NCBI GenBank assembly: GCA_934086185.1 | Contig: CAKOHW010000003.1 | Coordinates: 71,573-135,572 of the forward strand | Reading direction: 5' to 3' | Length of the DNA: 64,000 bases | DNA from: an uncultured Bacilli bacterium | GTDB taxonomy: Bacteria; Bacillota_I; Bacilli_A; RF39; UBA660 | Shown: positions 25,676 to 33,878 of the stretch, one piece after another | Position numbering within the stretch: position 1 is the stretch's first letter | How the letters are laid out: every line of letters begins with the position of its first letter | The notes under the pieces: generated by a model | What the model saw: only the letters and a program-made list of their open reading frames with translations | What the model was told of the DNA's origin: nothing | Databases searched by the model: none | Position numbers and translations under genes: made by a program

Positions 25676-28049
25676 ATTCATTACCTTTTAAACTTGATAC
25701 CATATCTATATTTTTTATTTTTTTAGATAATATAAGTGATACTATATATGATACTAAGATTGTACCTATTGTTGCTACTAAATAAGTAGATAGATTAATA
25801 TGTACGCTAAAGTCATATGCTTCATCTAAACATGCTTTAAATAACCAACTTGTTAAATAATATCCGCTAGGTAAACCTATTATTATTGATATTATAGTGA
25901 TCCAAATATTTTGTTCTATAAATATATTTTTTATTTTTTTATCTTTAAATCCTAATACTTTTAATGTAGCAAATTGATATTGTTTTTCACTATATGATAA
26001 GATACCCATGTTATATATAATTACTGCTCCTAAAAGTATTGCAAAGAATATAATTAATACTATCATTTCTTTCATCATAGATAACATTTTTTCCATACTT
26101 TTTTTAAGTGAGTTAATATCTTGTATTAATTCTATTCCGTCTATTTCCTTAATATTTTTAAGATTTTTATTAGTATAGATTGAATCTGGTTTATAAGTAA
26201 TATTTAAACTTTCCAAATAATCTTTTGTAATTGTTATATTTTGATTTTGAGGATCTTTATTAAATCCAATTATTTTAGATTCATAATAAGTTTTATCTCC
26301 ATATATATGCCATTTAATTGTATCGCCAATTTTATAATTATTAAGTTCGGCTAATTTTTCAGTTACATATATACCATTTTTTGAATTTATTTTTATATAT
26401 GAATCATTTTTATCTTTAAATCTAACTAAATTATTTGCATCAGTTACAAATATATTGTTTGTTGTTCTAGTGTTATCTTTATCAAGAATTTCTATACCTA
26501 ATGTTTCGCTTGTATTATTACCATAGGTATTTAATAAATCATTTAATGTATCGTCACTTACATTGTCTTTAATAGTCAGTTTATAATTAAAATTATATAA
26601 TTCGTCAAATTGTAATGATACAAAGTGATTTATACTGTTTAACATTCCAAATGCACATACAATTAATGTACAGCATCCTACTATTCCAATTACTCCGGTA
26701 ATAGTTCTAAATTTGTTTCTTATTATGTCCCTTATATTCCATTTTGTATGAAAATTTAATTTTTTAAATAAGCCTTTTGTTGTAATATTTAAACTACCAT
26801 TTTTTACTTTAGGTAACTCAGTTCTTAGTGATTCACTAGGACATTTTTTTAATTCTTTATAGCATGTTAAATATGTTATTAAAGATATAATTATAATTAC
26901 TATTAATGATACTAAGTAACTTGTATTGTTTATAATAGCAGTTCCGTTAGGCATTTCGAAAAATGACATTTCTATACCGATAAATAGATTTCCTATTAAA
27001 TATCTTCCTAAAATGATACCAAATATACTTGCTAGTAAAGATATATAAAATCCGTATGATATATAGTGTTTCGATATTTTAGATTTACTAAATCCTAAAG
27101 CTTTTAAAGTACCAATTTGTAGTTTTTGATTTTTTACTACTCTTGTCATAGTAGTTATAACTGATAACATTGCTATAAATAAGAATAGTCCTGAAAATAT
27201 TCCTACATATGATTTTCCTTCATCAATTTCTCCTTGATACATTTCATATGATGGAGTATCTTCTATTTTTATAGTTGCTAGTGTATCTATTGTATCTTCA
27301 ATATTATTTTTTACTTTGTCAACATTTGATTTTTTATTAACATCTACCATTAAATAATTGTACGGTATGTAGTCTAAATAATTAAAATTTTTAAAGTATG
27401 CATTGAATACTTTGTCATTAGTTATGTTATTTTGTTTCATTATCATATCTTTTATATAATCAGATGGTATTTCTTTTGATGATAAGTAAATGAAACCGTA
27501 ATTTTTTTTGTCTGGAATAATTTCTGATGTATCTTTAACATCATATATGTGATCTGGTACATTTATTAAACCTAGTATTTTTTCTTTTAGAATAAATGTA
27601 TCATATTTAATACTTATTTCATCTCCAACTTTTAAATTATTTTCTTCTGCATAGAAATTATCTAGCCATACACCTTTTTTATTGTAATCAAACTTTTCAC
27701 CGTCAATTATATAGAATTTTGAAATGTTATTTGATTCTATAAAACTAATTAAGTATGTTTTGTCTTTGTCGTTTGTGTCTATTCCTGTTACTACTAATTT
27801 TCTTTCAACATCATTTATATTATTTAGTTTTTTAACTTTTGATAAATCATCCGAAGTAAAATTAGTACCTAATACATTTATATCTTGTAAATTGTTGTTT
27901 TTATAAAATGTATCAGCGGCACTTATCATACCATCCATATATGATTCTATGCCTGTATATACCATTATACTTATTAAAACCATTAAAAATATTGTTATAA
28001 ATTGAGACTTGTTTTCCAACATGTCACGAAACATTTTTTTTCTTAACAT
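25674..28049 (-). CDS. FtsX/MacB-type ABC exporter permease
   Basis: About 791 residues if started at MLRKKMFRDML (28049), one base after the ATPase stop; a start six codons earlier overlaps that gene. The fold is that of large FtsX-family permeases: an N-terminal helix, a long extracytoplasmic region, three helices (about 280-420), a second extracytoplasmic domain (about 480-650) and three last helices (about 665-780). Both FtsX repeats carry the LKALGFSKSKI / LKVLGFKDKKI coupling motif. Such exporters move lipids, peptides or antimicrobials or act as sensors. With the ATPase it is under the divergent TetR regulator. Confidence 0.88.
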   Translation of the reverse strand: MLRKKMFRDMLENKSQFITIFLMVLISIMVYTGIESYMDGMISAADTFYKNNNLQDINVLGTNFTSDDLSKVKKLNNINDVERKLVVTGIDTNDKDKTYLISFIESNNISKFYIIDGEKFDYNKKGVWLDNFYAEENNLKVGDEISIKYDTFILKEKILGLINVPDHIYDVKDTSEIIPDKKNYGFIYLSSKEIPSDYIKDMIMKQNNITNDKVFNAYFKNFNYLDYIPYNYLMVDVNKKSNVDKVKNNIEDTIDTLATIKIEDTPSYEMYQGEIDEGKSYVGIFSGLFLFIAMLSVITTMTRVVKNQKLQIGTLKALGFSKSKISKHYISYGFYISLLASIFGIILGRYLIGNLFIGIEMSFFEMPNGTAIINNTSYLVSLIVIIIISLITYLTCYKELKKCPSESLRTELPKVKNGSLNITTKGLFKKLNFHTKWNIRDIIRNKFRTITGVIGIVGCCTLIVCAFGMLNSINHFVSLQFDELYNFNYKLTIKDNVSDDTLNDLLNTYGNNTSETLGIEILDKDNTRTTNNIFVTDANNLVRFKDKNDSYIKINSKNGIYVTEKLAELNNYKIGDTIKWHIYGDKTYYESKIIGFNKDPQNQNITITKDYLESLNITYKPDSIYTNKNLKNIKEIDGIELIQDINSLKKSMEKMLSMMKEMIVLIIFFAILLGAVIIYNMGILSYSEKQYQFATLKVLGFKDKKIKNIFIEQNIWITIISIIIGLPSGYYLTSWLFKACLDEAYDFSVHINLSTYLVATIGTILVSYIVSLILSKKIKNIDMVSSLKGNE

Positions 28050-28050
28050 A

Positions 28051-28761
28051 TTACCACACAACCTCATCTATGTCTTTTGGTTTTTTATTTATTATGTTAC
28101 TTTCGATTTTGCCATTTTTAAGTCTTATAACTCTATCTGCTATTTCTGCTATTAAAGAGTTATGAGTAACTATTACAACTGTATTATTACCATTGTTATC
28201 GTCACATTGTTCTTTTAATAATTTTAATACTTCAACACCAGTTTTAGAATCTAGTGCACCAGTAGGTTCATCACATAATAGTAATAATGGGTCTTTAGTA
28301 ATTGCTCTTGCAATTGATACTCTTTGTTGCTCACCACCAGATAATTGATTTGGGAATTTTTTTAAATGTTTTTCTAAGCCAACTTTTTTTAATACTTCTT
28401 TTGCTTTTTTAGGATGTTCTACTATATTATTAACTAATTCTACATTTTCTAATACTGTTAAAGTAGGTAGTATATTATAAAATTGAAATATAAATCCAAC
28501 ATTTTCTGCTCTATATTTTGTTAATTCATTATCATTAAAATTCGATATTAAATTATCTCCAACTTTTATTTTTCCACTTGTTACTGTGTCCATACCTCCT
28601 AATAAATTTAATAGGGTAGATTTACCAGCACCTGATGGTCCTAATATACAAACAAATTCACCTTTGTTAATATTAAAACTTACTCCATCTAATGCATTGA
28701 ATTTTTTTTCACCTACAATGTATGTTTTTTTAACATTATCGAAACTTATTAATTCTTCCAT
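28051..28761 (-). CDS. FtsX/MacB-type ABC exporter ATPase
   Basis: 236 residues of the LolD/MacB group. Walker [11 protein letters not shown]-loop [13 protein letters not shown], signature LSGGEQQR, Walker [14 protein letters not shown] and switch His VIVTHN are intact. The GALDSKTG stretch is diagnostic of MacB-type ATPases. Start ATG at 28761 follows GGAGAG. Its promoter is flanked by two operator-like palindromes, and a tetR gene diverges upstream. Confidence 0.93.
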   Translation of the reverse strand: MEELISFDNVKKTYIVGEKKFNALDGVSFNINKGEFVCILGPSGAGKSTLLNLLGGMDTVTSGKIKVGDNLISNFNDNELTKYRAENVGFIFQFYNILPTLTVLENVELVNNIVEHPKKAKEVLKKVGLEKHLKKFPNQLSGGEQQRVSIARAITKDPLLLLCDEPTGALDSKTGVEVLKLLKEQCDDNNGNNTVVIVTHNSLIAEIADRVIRLKNGKIESNIINKKPKDIDEVVW

Positions 28762-28779
28762 AAAATAACTCTCCTTTAC

Positions 28780-28803
28780 AAATGTGATATAAATTTCATA
28801 TTT
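28780..28803. promoter_or_regulatory. TetR operator 1
   Basis: AAATGTGA-N8-TCATATTT, a 24-base inverted repeat with one arm mismatch. It covers the expected start point of the exporter promoter. Confidence 0.65.
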
Positions 28804-28806
28804 ATA

Positions 28807-28835
28807 ATTATAGTTATGTAATTAGTGATTGTCAA
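28807..28835 (-). promoter_or_regulatory. ABC exporter promoter
   Basis: On the minus strand: TTGACA (complement of 28830-28835), 17 bases, TATAAT (complement of 28807-28812). A perfect consensus promoter, as expected when a repressor controls it. Confidence 0.85.
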
Positions 28836-28838
28836 TAT

Positions 28839-28862
28839 AAATATGATAAATATTTCATATTT
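28839..28862. promoter_or_regulatory. TetR operator 2
   Basis: AAATATGA-N8-TCATATTT with perfect 8-base arms. Same design as operator 1; 59 bases between centres. It lies between the -35 regions of the two divergent promoters. Confidence 0.7.
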
Positions 28863-28864
28863 TC

Positions 28865-28893
28865 TTGAAACATTATATTAAAAGATTTATAAT
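28865..28893 (+). promoter_or_regulatory. tetR promoter
   Basis: TTGAAA, 17 bases, TATAAT, starting 3 bases after operator 2. Confidence 0.75.
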
Positions 28894-28913
28894 ATTAGAA
28901 AGGAAGTGTTATC

Positions 28914-29531
28914 ATGAGTGAAATACGTATACCAACTCAAGAACGTTCAAAGTTAAAAAGAGAGAAAATAATAAAAAAAGGTTTTGAATTAATGTGTAAT
29001 AATGGGTATTATAATACTACTACTAGTGATATAGCAAAATATGCTTCTGTTTCAACTGGTATAATATATCAATATTTTAATGATAAAAAAGATATATTTA
29101 TAGAAGGATTTAAATATTATTCTGATGATATATTATTTCCTATATTAAATATTTTGAAAGATAATAAAATAAATTATGATAATTTAAGTGATGTATTAGA
29201 TAAGTTGTTATCTATATTTATAAAGAAACATACACTAAGTAAAAATGCTCATGAAGAAATGATTGCTTTATCACATTTGGATGATGATATAGGTAAGATA
29301 TTTTTAAATAATGAAATAGAAACTACTAAAAGAGTATACGAAGTATTATGTGATAATAATATATGTGTTAGTAATATGCTTGAAAAAGTACATATTATAA
29401 TTGGTATTGTTGAAAATTATTGTCATGAAGTTGTTTATCATAAACATGATGTATTAGATTATGATGCTATGAAAGATAGTGTTATCGATATAGTTTGTAA
29501 TATTTTGGGTATAAAAAAAGGAAAAAATTAA
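28914..29531 (+). CDS. TetR-family transcriptional regulator
   Basis: 205 residues behind AAAGGAAG. The N-terminal TetR helix-turn-helix is clear (IIKKGFELMCNNGYYNTTTSDIAKYASVS split across residues 20-47, then GIIYQYFNDKKDIFIEGF). The C-terminal two thirds is the ligand-binding helical domain. It is divergent from an FtsX/MacB-type exporter, and the space between has two like palindromes placed to block both promoters, so it probably represses the exporter and itself and is released by a small molecule. Its 3' end overlaps the dedA gene tail. Confidence 0.9.
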   Translation: MSEIRIPTQERSKLKREKIIKKGFELMCNNGYYNTTTSDIAKYASVSTGIIYQYFNDKKDIFIEGFKYYSDDILFPILNILKDNKINYDNLSDVLDKLLSIFIKKHTLSKNAHEEMIALSHLDDDIGKIFLNNEIETTKRVYEVLCDNNICVSNMLEKVHIIIGIVENYCHEVVYHKHDVLDYDAMKDSVIDIVCNILGIKKGKN

Positions 29532-29554
29532 ATATTGTTGTTTTTCCTTTTTTT
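29514..29554. terminator. Terminator between tetR and dedA
   Basis: Long A/T stem around AAAAAGGAAAAA / TTTTTCCTTTTT. It spans the overlapping stop codons of the two convergent genes. Confidence 0.6.
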
Positions 29555-30145
29555 ATAGAATATAGTTATAAGTATAATAAATATTATTATAAAAATTATT
29601 AGTACAATATGAGAGTAAGTATCAAATATTGTTAATATTTTAGTCCAGTTATTACCAACCATTTTTCCTGTTATTATTAAGACTGTATTCCATATTAGTG
29701 AACCAAATATTGTATATATTAAGAATTTGATAATAGGCATTTCACTCATTCCAGCGGGTATGCTAATTAAACTTCTAACTATTGGTATGAATCTACAAAA
29801 GAAAACAGTTTTATTACCTTTAGTATCAAACCATCTATCTGCTTTATCTATATCACTATTTTTTAATCTTAATATTTTTCCAATTTTACCAGATATTATT
29901 TTTTTTAATCTTTCTTTGTTAAATATTTTTCCTATATAATATAAAACTATTGCACCAATTAGTGAACCTAATGTTGATGCTATGATCATAAATATTATAT
30001 TTAGTTTTGTATATGTGGTCATAAAACCACCAAATAATAATATTACTTCACTTGGTATTGGAGGAAAAATATTTTCAATTGCTATTAGTAAAAATACTCC
30101 AAAATAACCGAAACTATTCATAAATTCAATTATAAAATTTTGCAT
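29528..30145 (-). CDS. DedA-family membrane protein
   Basis: 205 residues from the ATG at 30145, with AAGGAG before it; the frame to 30175 lacks support. DedA proteins are undecaprenyl-phosphate or lipid flippase-like transporters needed for envelope health. Seen: ENIFPPIPSEVILLFGG near residue 25, the re-entrant-loop GSLIGAIVLYYIGK, RFIPIVRSLISIPAGMSEM with the essential arginine, and FGSLIWNTVL. Four to five helices and a Lys-rich tail. Confidence 0.92.
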   Translation of the reverse strand: MQNFIIEFMNSFGYFGVFLLIAIENIFPPIPSEVILLFGGFMTTYTKLNIIFMIIASTLGSLIGAIVLYYIGKIFNKERLKKIISGKIGKILRLKNSDIDKADRWFDTKGNKTVFFCRFIPIVRSLISIPAGMSEMPIIKFLIYTIFGSLIWNTVLIITGKMVGNNWTKILTIFDTYSHIVLIIFIIIFIILITIFYKKRKNNNI

Positions 30146-30275
30146 ACTCAAATCTCCTTTATTTAAATATAACATAAAAAATAATAATTATACTTTTTAT
30201 TAATTATTATTTACATAATTTAAAATAAATGATATATTATATATAGATTGTATATGTAGTGTGGTATTAATTACA

Positions 30276-30713
30276 TTAATTAATTTTTCCGTATAACCAA
30301 TCTAGTGAAATGTTGTATTTTTTACATATTTGTATAGCGAATGCAGTTAATATAAGAGTTTTACCTGATTCATAAGCTGATAATGTAGATGATGTAGTAT
30401 TTAGTTCTGTAGCAAGTGCGCGTAAAGTTAAATTATATTTTTTTCTTATAGATTGTAATCGTTTGCCAACTACTATTTTGTCTATTTCCTTATATGTAGA
30501 ATTATTGTAAGATTTTTCATTTGTAAAATTAAAAATATAATCAAGACTAATTTTATAGTAGTTTGATAAAATATTTATTCTTTTTATTGATGGTATATCT
30601 GTACCAGATTCCCATCTACTAATTAGACTTTGAGATATATTTAAAATATTTGCTAAATCTTTTTGTTTTATATCATTTTCTTCTCTTATAAAAAATATTC
30701 TATTTGTATACAT
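30276..30713 (-). CDS. Regulator with two tandem Cro/CI helix-turn-helix domains
   Basis: 145 residues holding two XRE-type domains back to back: residues 4-62 (LANILNISQSLISRWESG) and 80-140 (LATELNTTSSTLSAYESG, then LDWLYG). The architecture of two DNA-binding units in one chain is less common than one and would suit recognition of a direct repeat. No sensor domain is visible. The target is unknown. Start ATG 30713 follows AAAGGTG. Confidence 0.8.
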   Translation of the reverse strand: MYTNRIFFIREENDIKQKDLANILNISQSLISRWESGTDIPSIKRINILSNYYKISLDYIFNFTNEKSYNNSTYKEIDKIVVGKRLQSIRKKYNLTLRALATELNTTSSTLSAYESGKTLILTAFAIQICKKYNISLDWLYGKIN

Positions 30714-30825
30714 AGTTTCACCTTTAAAGTCATTTTCTCATTTAAAAAAATAATTCTAAGTTTTTATAACTATATACGAGCAAATGTGATATAATTAATT
30801 TTAGTGTAAAAAGGGAGTAGTGTTT

Positions 30826-31164
30826 ATGCTAGTTAATAAAAGAAATTATTTTAATAATATATTAATGACTTTGTTATTAGTATTTTTATTTATTTTATTT
30901 TTATGTACTTTTGTTTTTTTAATAGGAGATATAAGTAGTTTTATAAATTTATCAGAAAGTAATTTATTAAAATTAGAAATAATTATTTTTTCTTGTGCAA
31001 TAATATCTGGTATATTATATTTAATATTACTTTTTAGAAGTAATGATGATTTAAATTATGATAATTATAGTATTGTTGATAAAGAATATTTAAAGTATTT
31101 AAAAAATACAATAAAAGAAAAAGATAAAAAAATTAAGTTATTATCTAAAAATAAATCTAATTAA
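30826..31164 (+). CDS. Small two-helix membrane protein
   Basis: 112 residues from ATG 30826 (AAGGGAG upstream; the GTG at 30820 is too close). Two hydrophobic helices (about 10-40 and 48-68) with a Lys-rich cytosolic coiled tail (YLKYLKNTIKEKDKKIKLL). It is divergent from the double-HTH regulator and has its own terminator. Not recognised. Confidence 0.55.
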   Translation: MLVNKRNYFNNILMTLLLVFLFILFLCTFVFLIGDISSFINLSESNLLKLEIIIFSCAIISGILYLILLFRSNDDLNYDNYSIVDKEYLKYLKNTIKEKDKKIKLLSKNKSN

Positions 31165-31177
31165 TTTAGATTTTTTC
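31152..31177 (+). terminator. Terminator
   Basis: Stem AAATCTAA / TTAGATTT, then T-run; overlaps the stop of the preceding gene. Confidence 0.65.
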
Positions 31178-31208
31178 ATTATATATTCATATTATTTTTG
31201 TGAGTTTA

Positions 31209-31217
31209 TGTTATAAT
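31209..31217 (+). promoter_or_regulatory. Extended -10 promoter of the desulfurase operon
   Basis: TGTTATAAT; no clear -35. Confidence 0.45.
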
Positions 31218-31240
31218 AATTTATGAAATTAGGTGATATG

Positions 31241-32380
31241 ATGATATATTTAGATTATGCTGCTAATACACCAGTAGATAAAGATGTTTTGAAAACTTAT
31301 GTTGATGCTACTTTAAAATATTTTGGAAATCCTAATAGTAGTCATAAAGCTGGCATTGATGCCAAAAATAAAATAGATGAAGCATCAAAAGTTATTGCAA
31401 AATATTTTGATATTAAAGAAGAATCTGTTATTTATACTAGTGGTTCTAGTGAAGCAAATAATTTAGTTATTAAGGGTGTTATGGAAGCTAATAAGGATAA
31501 AGGGAAACATATTATTATTTCTTCTTTGGAACATTCAAGTATTATTGCACCAGTTAATTATTTAACTAATCATGGTTATGAAGTAACAGTATTAAATGTA
31601 TTAGAAGATGGTAGAGTAGATATTGATGAACTTAAAGATGCTATAAGAGATGATACTATATTAGTTAGTATTTGTTATGTAGATAGTGAGTTAGGCACTA
31701 TACAACCTATAAAAGAAATTGGTGAGTTATTAAGTCATTATCCTAATATTTTATTTCATACTGATGCCACTCAGGCAATTGGGAAAATCAATGTAGATTT
31801 TAAAAATGTAGATTTTGTTACGTTTGCTCCACATAAATTTTTTGGTATAAATGGTGTTGGTGTATTATTAAATATAAATAATAATAAAATTGTTCCATTA
31901 ATACATGGAGGGAAGTCTACGACTATTTATAGAAGTGGAACTCCTGTAATTAGTAATGTATTAGCATGTAGTAAATCTGTTAGTATAGCGTTAGATAATC
32001 TTGATACTAGATATAATTATATATTAGGTTTAAATAAATATTTAAGAAATGAGTTGTCTATATTTTCTAATGTGCATATTAATAGTACAAAGTATTCTAT
32101 TCCAAATACTCTTAATTTTAGTTTGATTAATATAGATGCTAAAAAAGTAGTTAAACGTTTAGAAGATAAGGGTATTTATTTGTCTACTACGAGTGCATGT
32201 AGTTTAGGAAATACTCCTAGTAAGTCTGTTTATGCAGTTACTAAGGATTTAGAAATGGCTAAAAATTCTATTAGAGTAAGTATGAGTCACTTGACTACAC
32301 TAGATGAGTTAAAAATATTTATTAAAGAATTTAAAGATATTTATGATGAGGAGTTAGGTTATGAAAGTAATAAAAATTAA
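31241..32380 (+). CDS. Cysteine desulfurase (NifS/IscS family)
   Basis: About 379 residues. The start is placed at the ATG at 31241, 5 bases after AGGTGA; ATGs at 31223 and 31238 are alternatives. This PLP enzyme takes sulfur from cysteine for Fe-S clusters, tRNA thiolation or other uses. Seen: IYLDYAANTP start, TSGSSEANNL, HSS for PLP contact, the PLP Lys in FAPHKFFG, and the catalytic Cys in TTSACSLG. It overlaps the next gene by 20 bases and is followed by thiol-redox genes rather than iscU, so its role here may be thiol or cysteine handling rather than general Fe-S assembly. Confidence 0.93.
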   Translation: MIYLDYAANTPVDKDVLKTYVDATLKYFGNPNSSHKAGIDAKNKIDEASKVIAKYFDIKEESVIYTSGSSEANNLVIKGVMEANKDKGKHIIISSLEHSSIIAPVNYLTNHGYEVTVLNVLEDGRVDIDELKDAIRDDTILVSICYVDSELGTIQPIKEIGELLSHYPNILFHTDATQAIGKINVDFKNVDFVTFAPHKFFGINGVGVLLNINNNKIVPLIHGGKSTTIYRSGTPVISNVLACSKSVSIALDNLDTRYNYILGLNKYLRNELSIFSNVHINSTKYSIPNTLNFSLINIDAKKVVKRLEDKGIYLSTTSACSLGNTPSKSVYAVTKDLEMAKNSIRVSMSHLTTLDELKIFIKEFKDIYDEELGYESNKN

Positions 32381-32621
32381 TGCTATGTGGTGTCCTGGTT
32401 GTTTAATATCTAAAAGTATTTGGAAAGAAATTGAAAATATGTATCCTAATCATCAATATATTAGTTATGACTATGATTTGGATGAGAGTAATATAGAAAA
32501 GTATAATGTAGGCGATATTTTACCAGTTGTTATAATAGAAGATGATACTCATGAAATTAAAAGAATAATAGGCGAAAAAAGTAAAAAAGAAATATTAAAT
32601 GAAGTAGAGGGTATTTTATGA
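32361..32621 (+). CDS. Thioredoxin-like small protein
   Basis: 86 residues with a thioredoxin fold: KVIKINAMWCPGC at the start carries a CPGC redox pair and PVVII is the cis-Pro region. No signal peptide, so cytosolic. It overlaps the desulfurase gene by 20 bases and the next gene by 4, indicating a tightly coupled operon. Likely passes electrons to the membrane protein that follows, or receives sulfur from the desulfurase. Confidence 0.85.
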   Translation: MKVIKINAMWCPGCLISKSIWKEIENMYPNHQYISYDYDLDESNIEKYNVGDILPVVIIEDDTHEIKRIIGEKSKKEILNEVEGIL

Positions 32622-33793
32622 AAAAAATGTTAATATGCTTATTTACATTACTTTTTTTTGTACCAATTAATGTTTTTGGATTAAGTAGAGATTATGATGA
32701 TGTTACTTCTAGTGTTGTTGGTGTAAAAAAAGAAGAAGATAAAATTAATTTATATTTGTTTTATAGTTATTCTTGTCCTCATTGTCATGAAGAAATTAAA
32801 TATTTAGAAAGTGATTTTCAAGAAAAATATAAAGATAAAGTAAATGTTTATAAATTTGAAGTTGCCAAAAATAAAGATAATAGTTCTATGATGATGAGTG
32901 TTAAAGCATTATTTGATCTTACAAGTCCTAGTGTTCCTTTTACTGTAATTGGTAATGAATATATATTGGGTTATGGAGATGGAACAAGTGATGATATAGA
33001 ACAAGTTGTAGACAAATATCTTAATAATACTAAAGATGTAAAAATAGAAAAAACAATTCCAATATTGGGTAAAGTGGATGCTAAGAAGGCTAGCTTATCT
33101 TTAGTAGCAGTTATTCTTGGGTTGATTGATGGATTTAATCCTTGTGCTATGTGGATATTGTTACTATTAATAAATATGTGTTTAAGTGTAAACGATAGAA
33201 AAAAGATGTTTACTATTGGACTTACATTTATACTAACTAGTGGTTTTATTTATTTTTTGAGTATGCTAGGTATAAGTTTTGTTATTGATTTTGCTATGGT
33301 TAATGTAATTAGAGATTTAATTGCTTTAGTTGCTATAATACTTGGGATTTATAACTTGTATACTTGGTATAAAACTAGGAAAGATACTGGATGTCATGTA
33401 GTAGATAAGAAAAAGAGAAAAAATATTATTAGTAGAATTAATAATATAATGTCTAAAAAAAGTTTTATTTTAGGTGTATTTGGTACTATTATTTTGGCTG
33501 CTAGTGTAAATTTAGTAGAACTTGCATGTTCTTTAGGTTTTCCTACTATATTTATAGAATTATTAAGTATAAATAATATAGTTGGTGTACAGAAAATATT
33601 ATTATTAGTTTTATATATATTCTTTTATTTGGTAGATGATTTAGTGATTTTTTTGATAGCATTATTTACATTAAAATCCACTGGTATAAGTACTAAATAT
33701 AATAAATATGTTAATTTTATAGGTGGTATATTAATGATTATTATGGGATTATTATTAATATTTAAACCGGAATGGATTATGTTTAATTTTTAG
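32618..33793 (+). CDS. Thioredoxin-domain/DsbD-CcdA-like membrane redox protein
   Basis: 391 residues. A signal peptide (1-22) leads to an extracytoplasmic thioredoxin-like domain (about 45-145) with a CPHC active site. Then a CcdA/DsbD-like membrane domain (about 155-390, six helices) with the paired cysteines in DGFNPCAMW and LVELACSLGFPTIF. Such proteins carry reducing power from cytosolic thioredoxin across the membrane to outside thiols. The gene before it encodes a cytosolic CPGC thioredoxin, so a complete relay is encoded here. ATG overlaps the upstream stop by 4 bases. Confidence 0.88.
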   Translation: MKKMLICLFTLLFFVPINVFGLSRDYDDVTSSVVGVKKEEDKINLYLFYSYSCPHCHEEIKYLESDFQEKYKDKVNVYKFEVAKNKDNSSMMMSVKALFDLTSPSVPFTVIGNEYILGYGDGTSDDIEQVVDKYLNNTKDVKIEKTIPILGKVDAKKASLSLVAVILGLIDGFNPCAMWILLLLINMCLSVNDRKKMFTIGLTFILTSGFIYFLSMLGISFVIDFAMVNVIRDLIALVAIILGIYNLYTWYKTRKDTGCHVVDKKKRKNIISRINNIMSKKSFILGVFGTIILAASVNLVELACSLGFPTIFIELLSINNIVGVQKILLLVLYIFFYLVDDLVIFLIALFTLKSTGISTKYNKYVNFIGGILMIIMGLLLIFKPEWIMFNF

Positions 33794-33821
33794 TGTTGTC
33801 TATATTTATGTTTAATCTATA

Positions 33822-33849
33822 AAAAAATGAGTGTTTTACTCGTTTTTTT
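33822..33849 (+). terminator. Terminator of the desulfurase operon
   Basis: AAAAAATGAGT / ACTCGTTTTTTT hairpin with T-run. Confidence 0.65.
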
Positions 33850-33878
33850 ATGTTAGAATTATAATAGAGATGATGAAT

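Noticed and set aside
30777..30791. LexA-like site CGAGCAAATGTGAT before the small membrane gene at 30826
   Set aside because: Four mismatches to the consensus, including a core position; looks like chance in AT-rich DNA.
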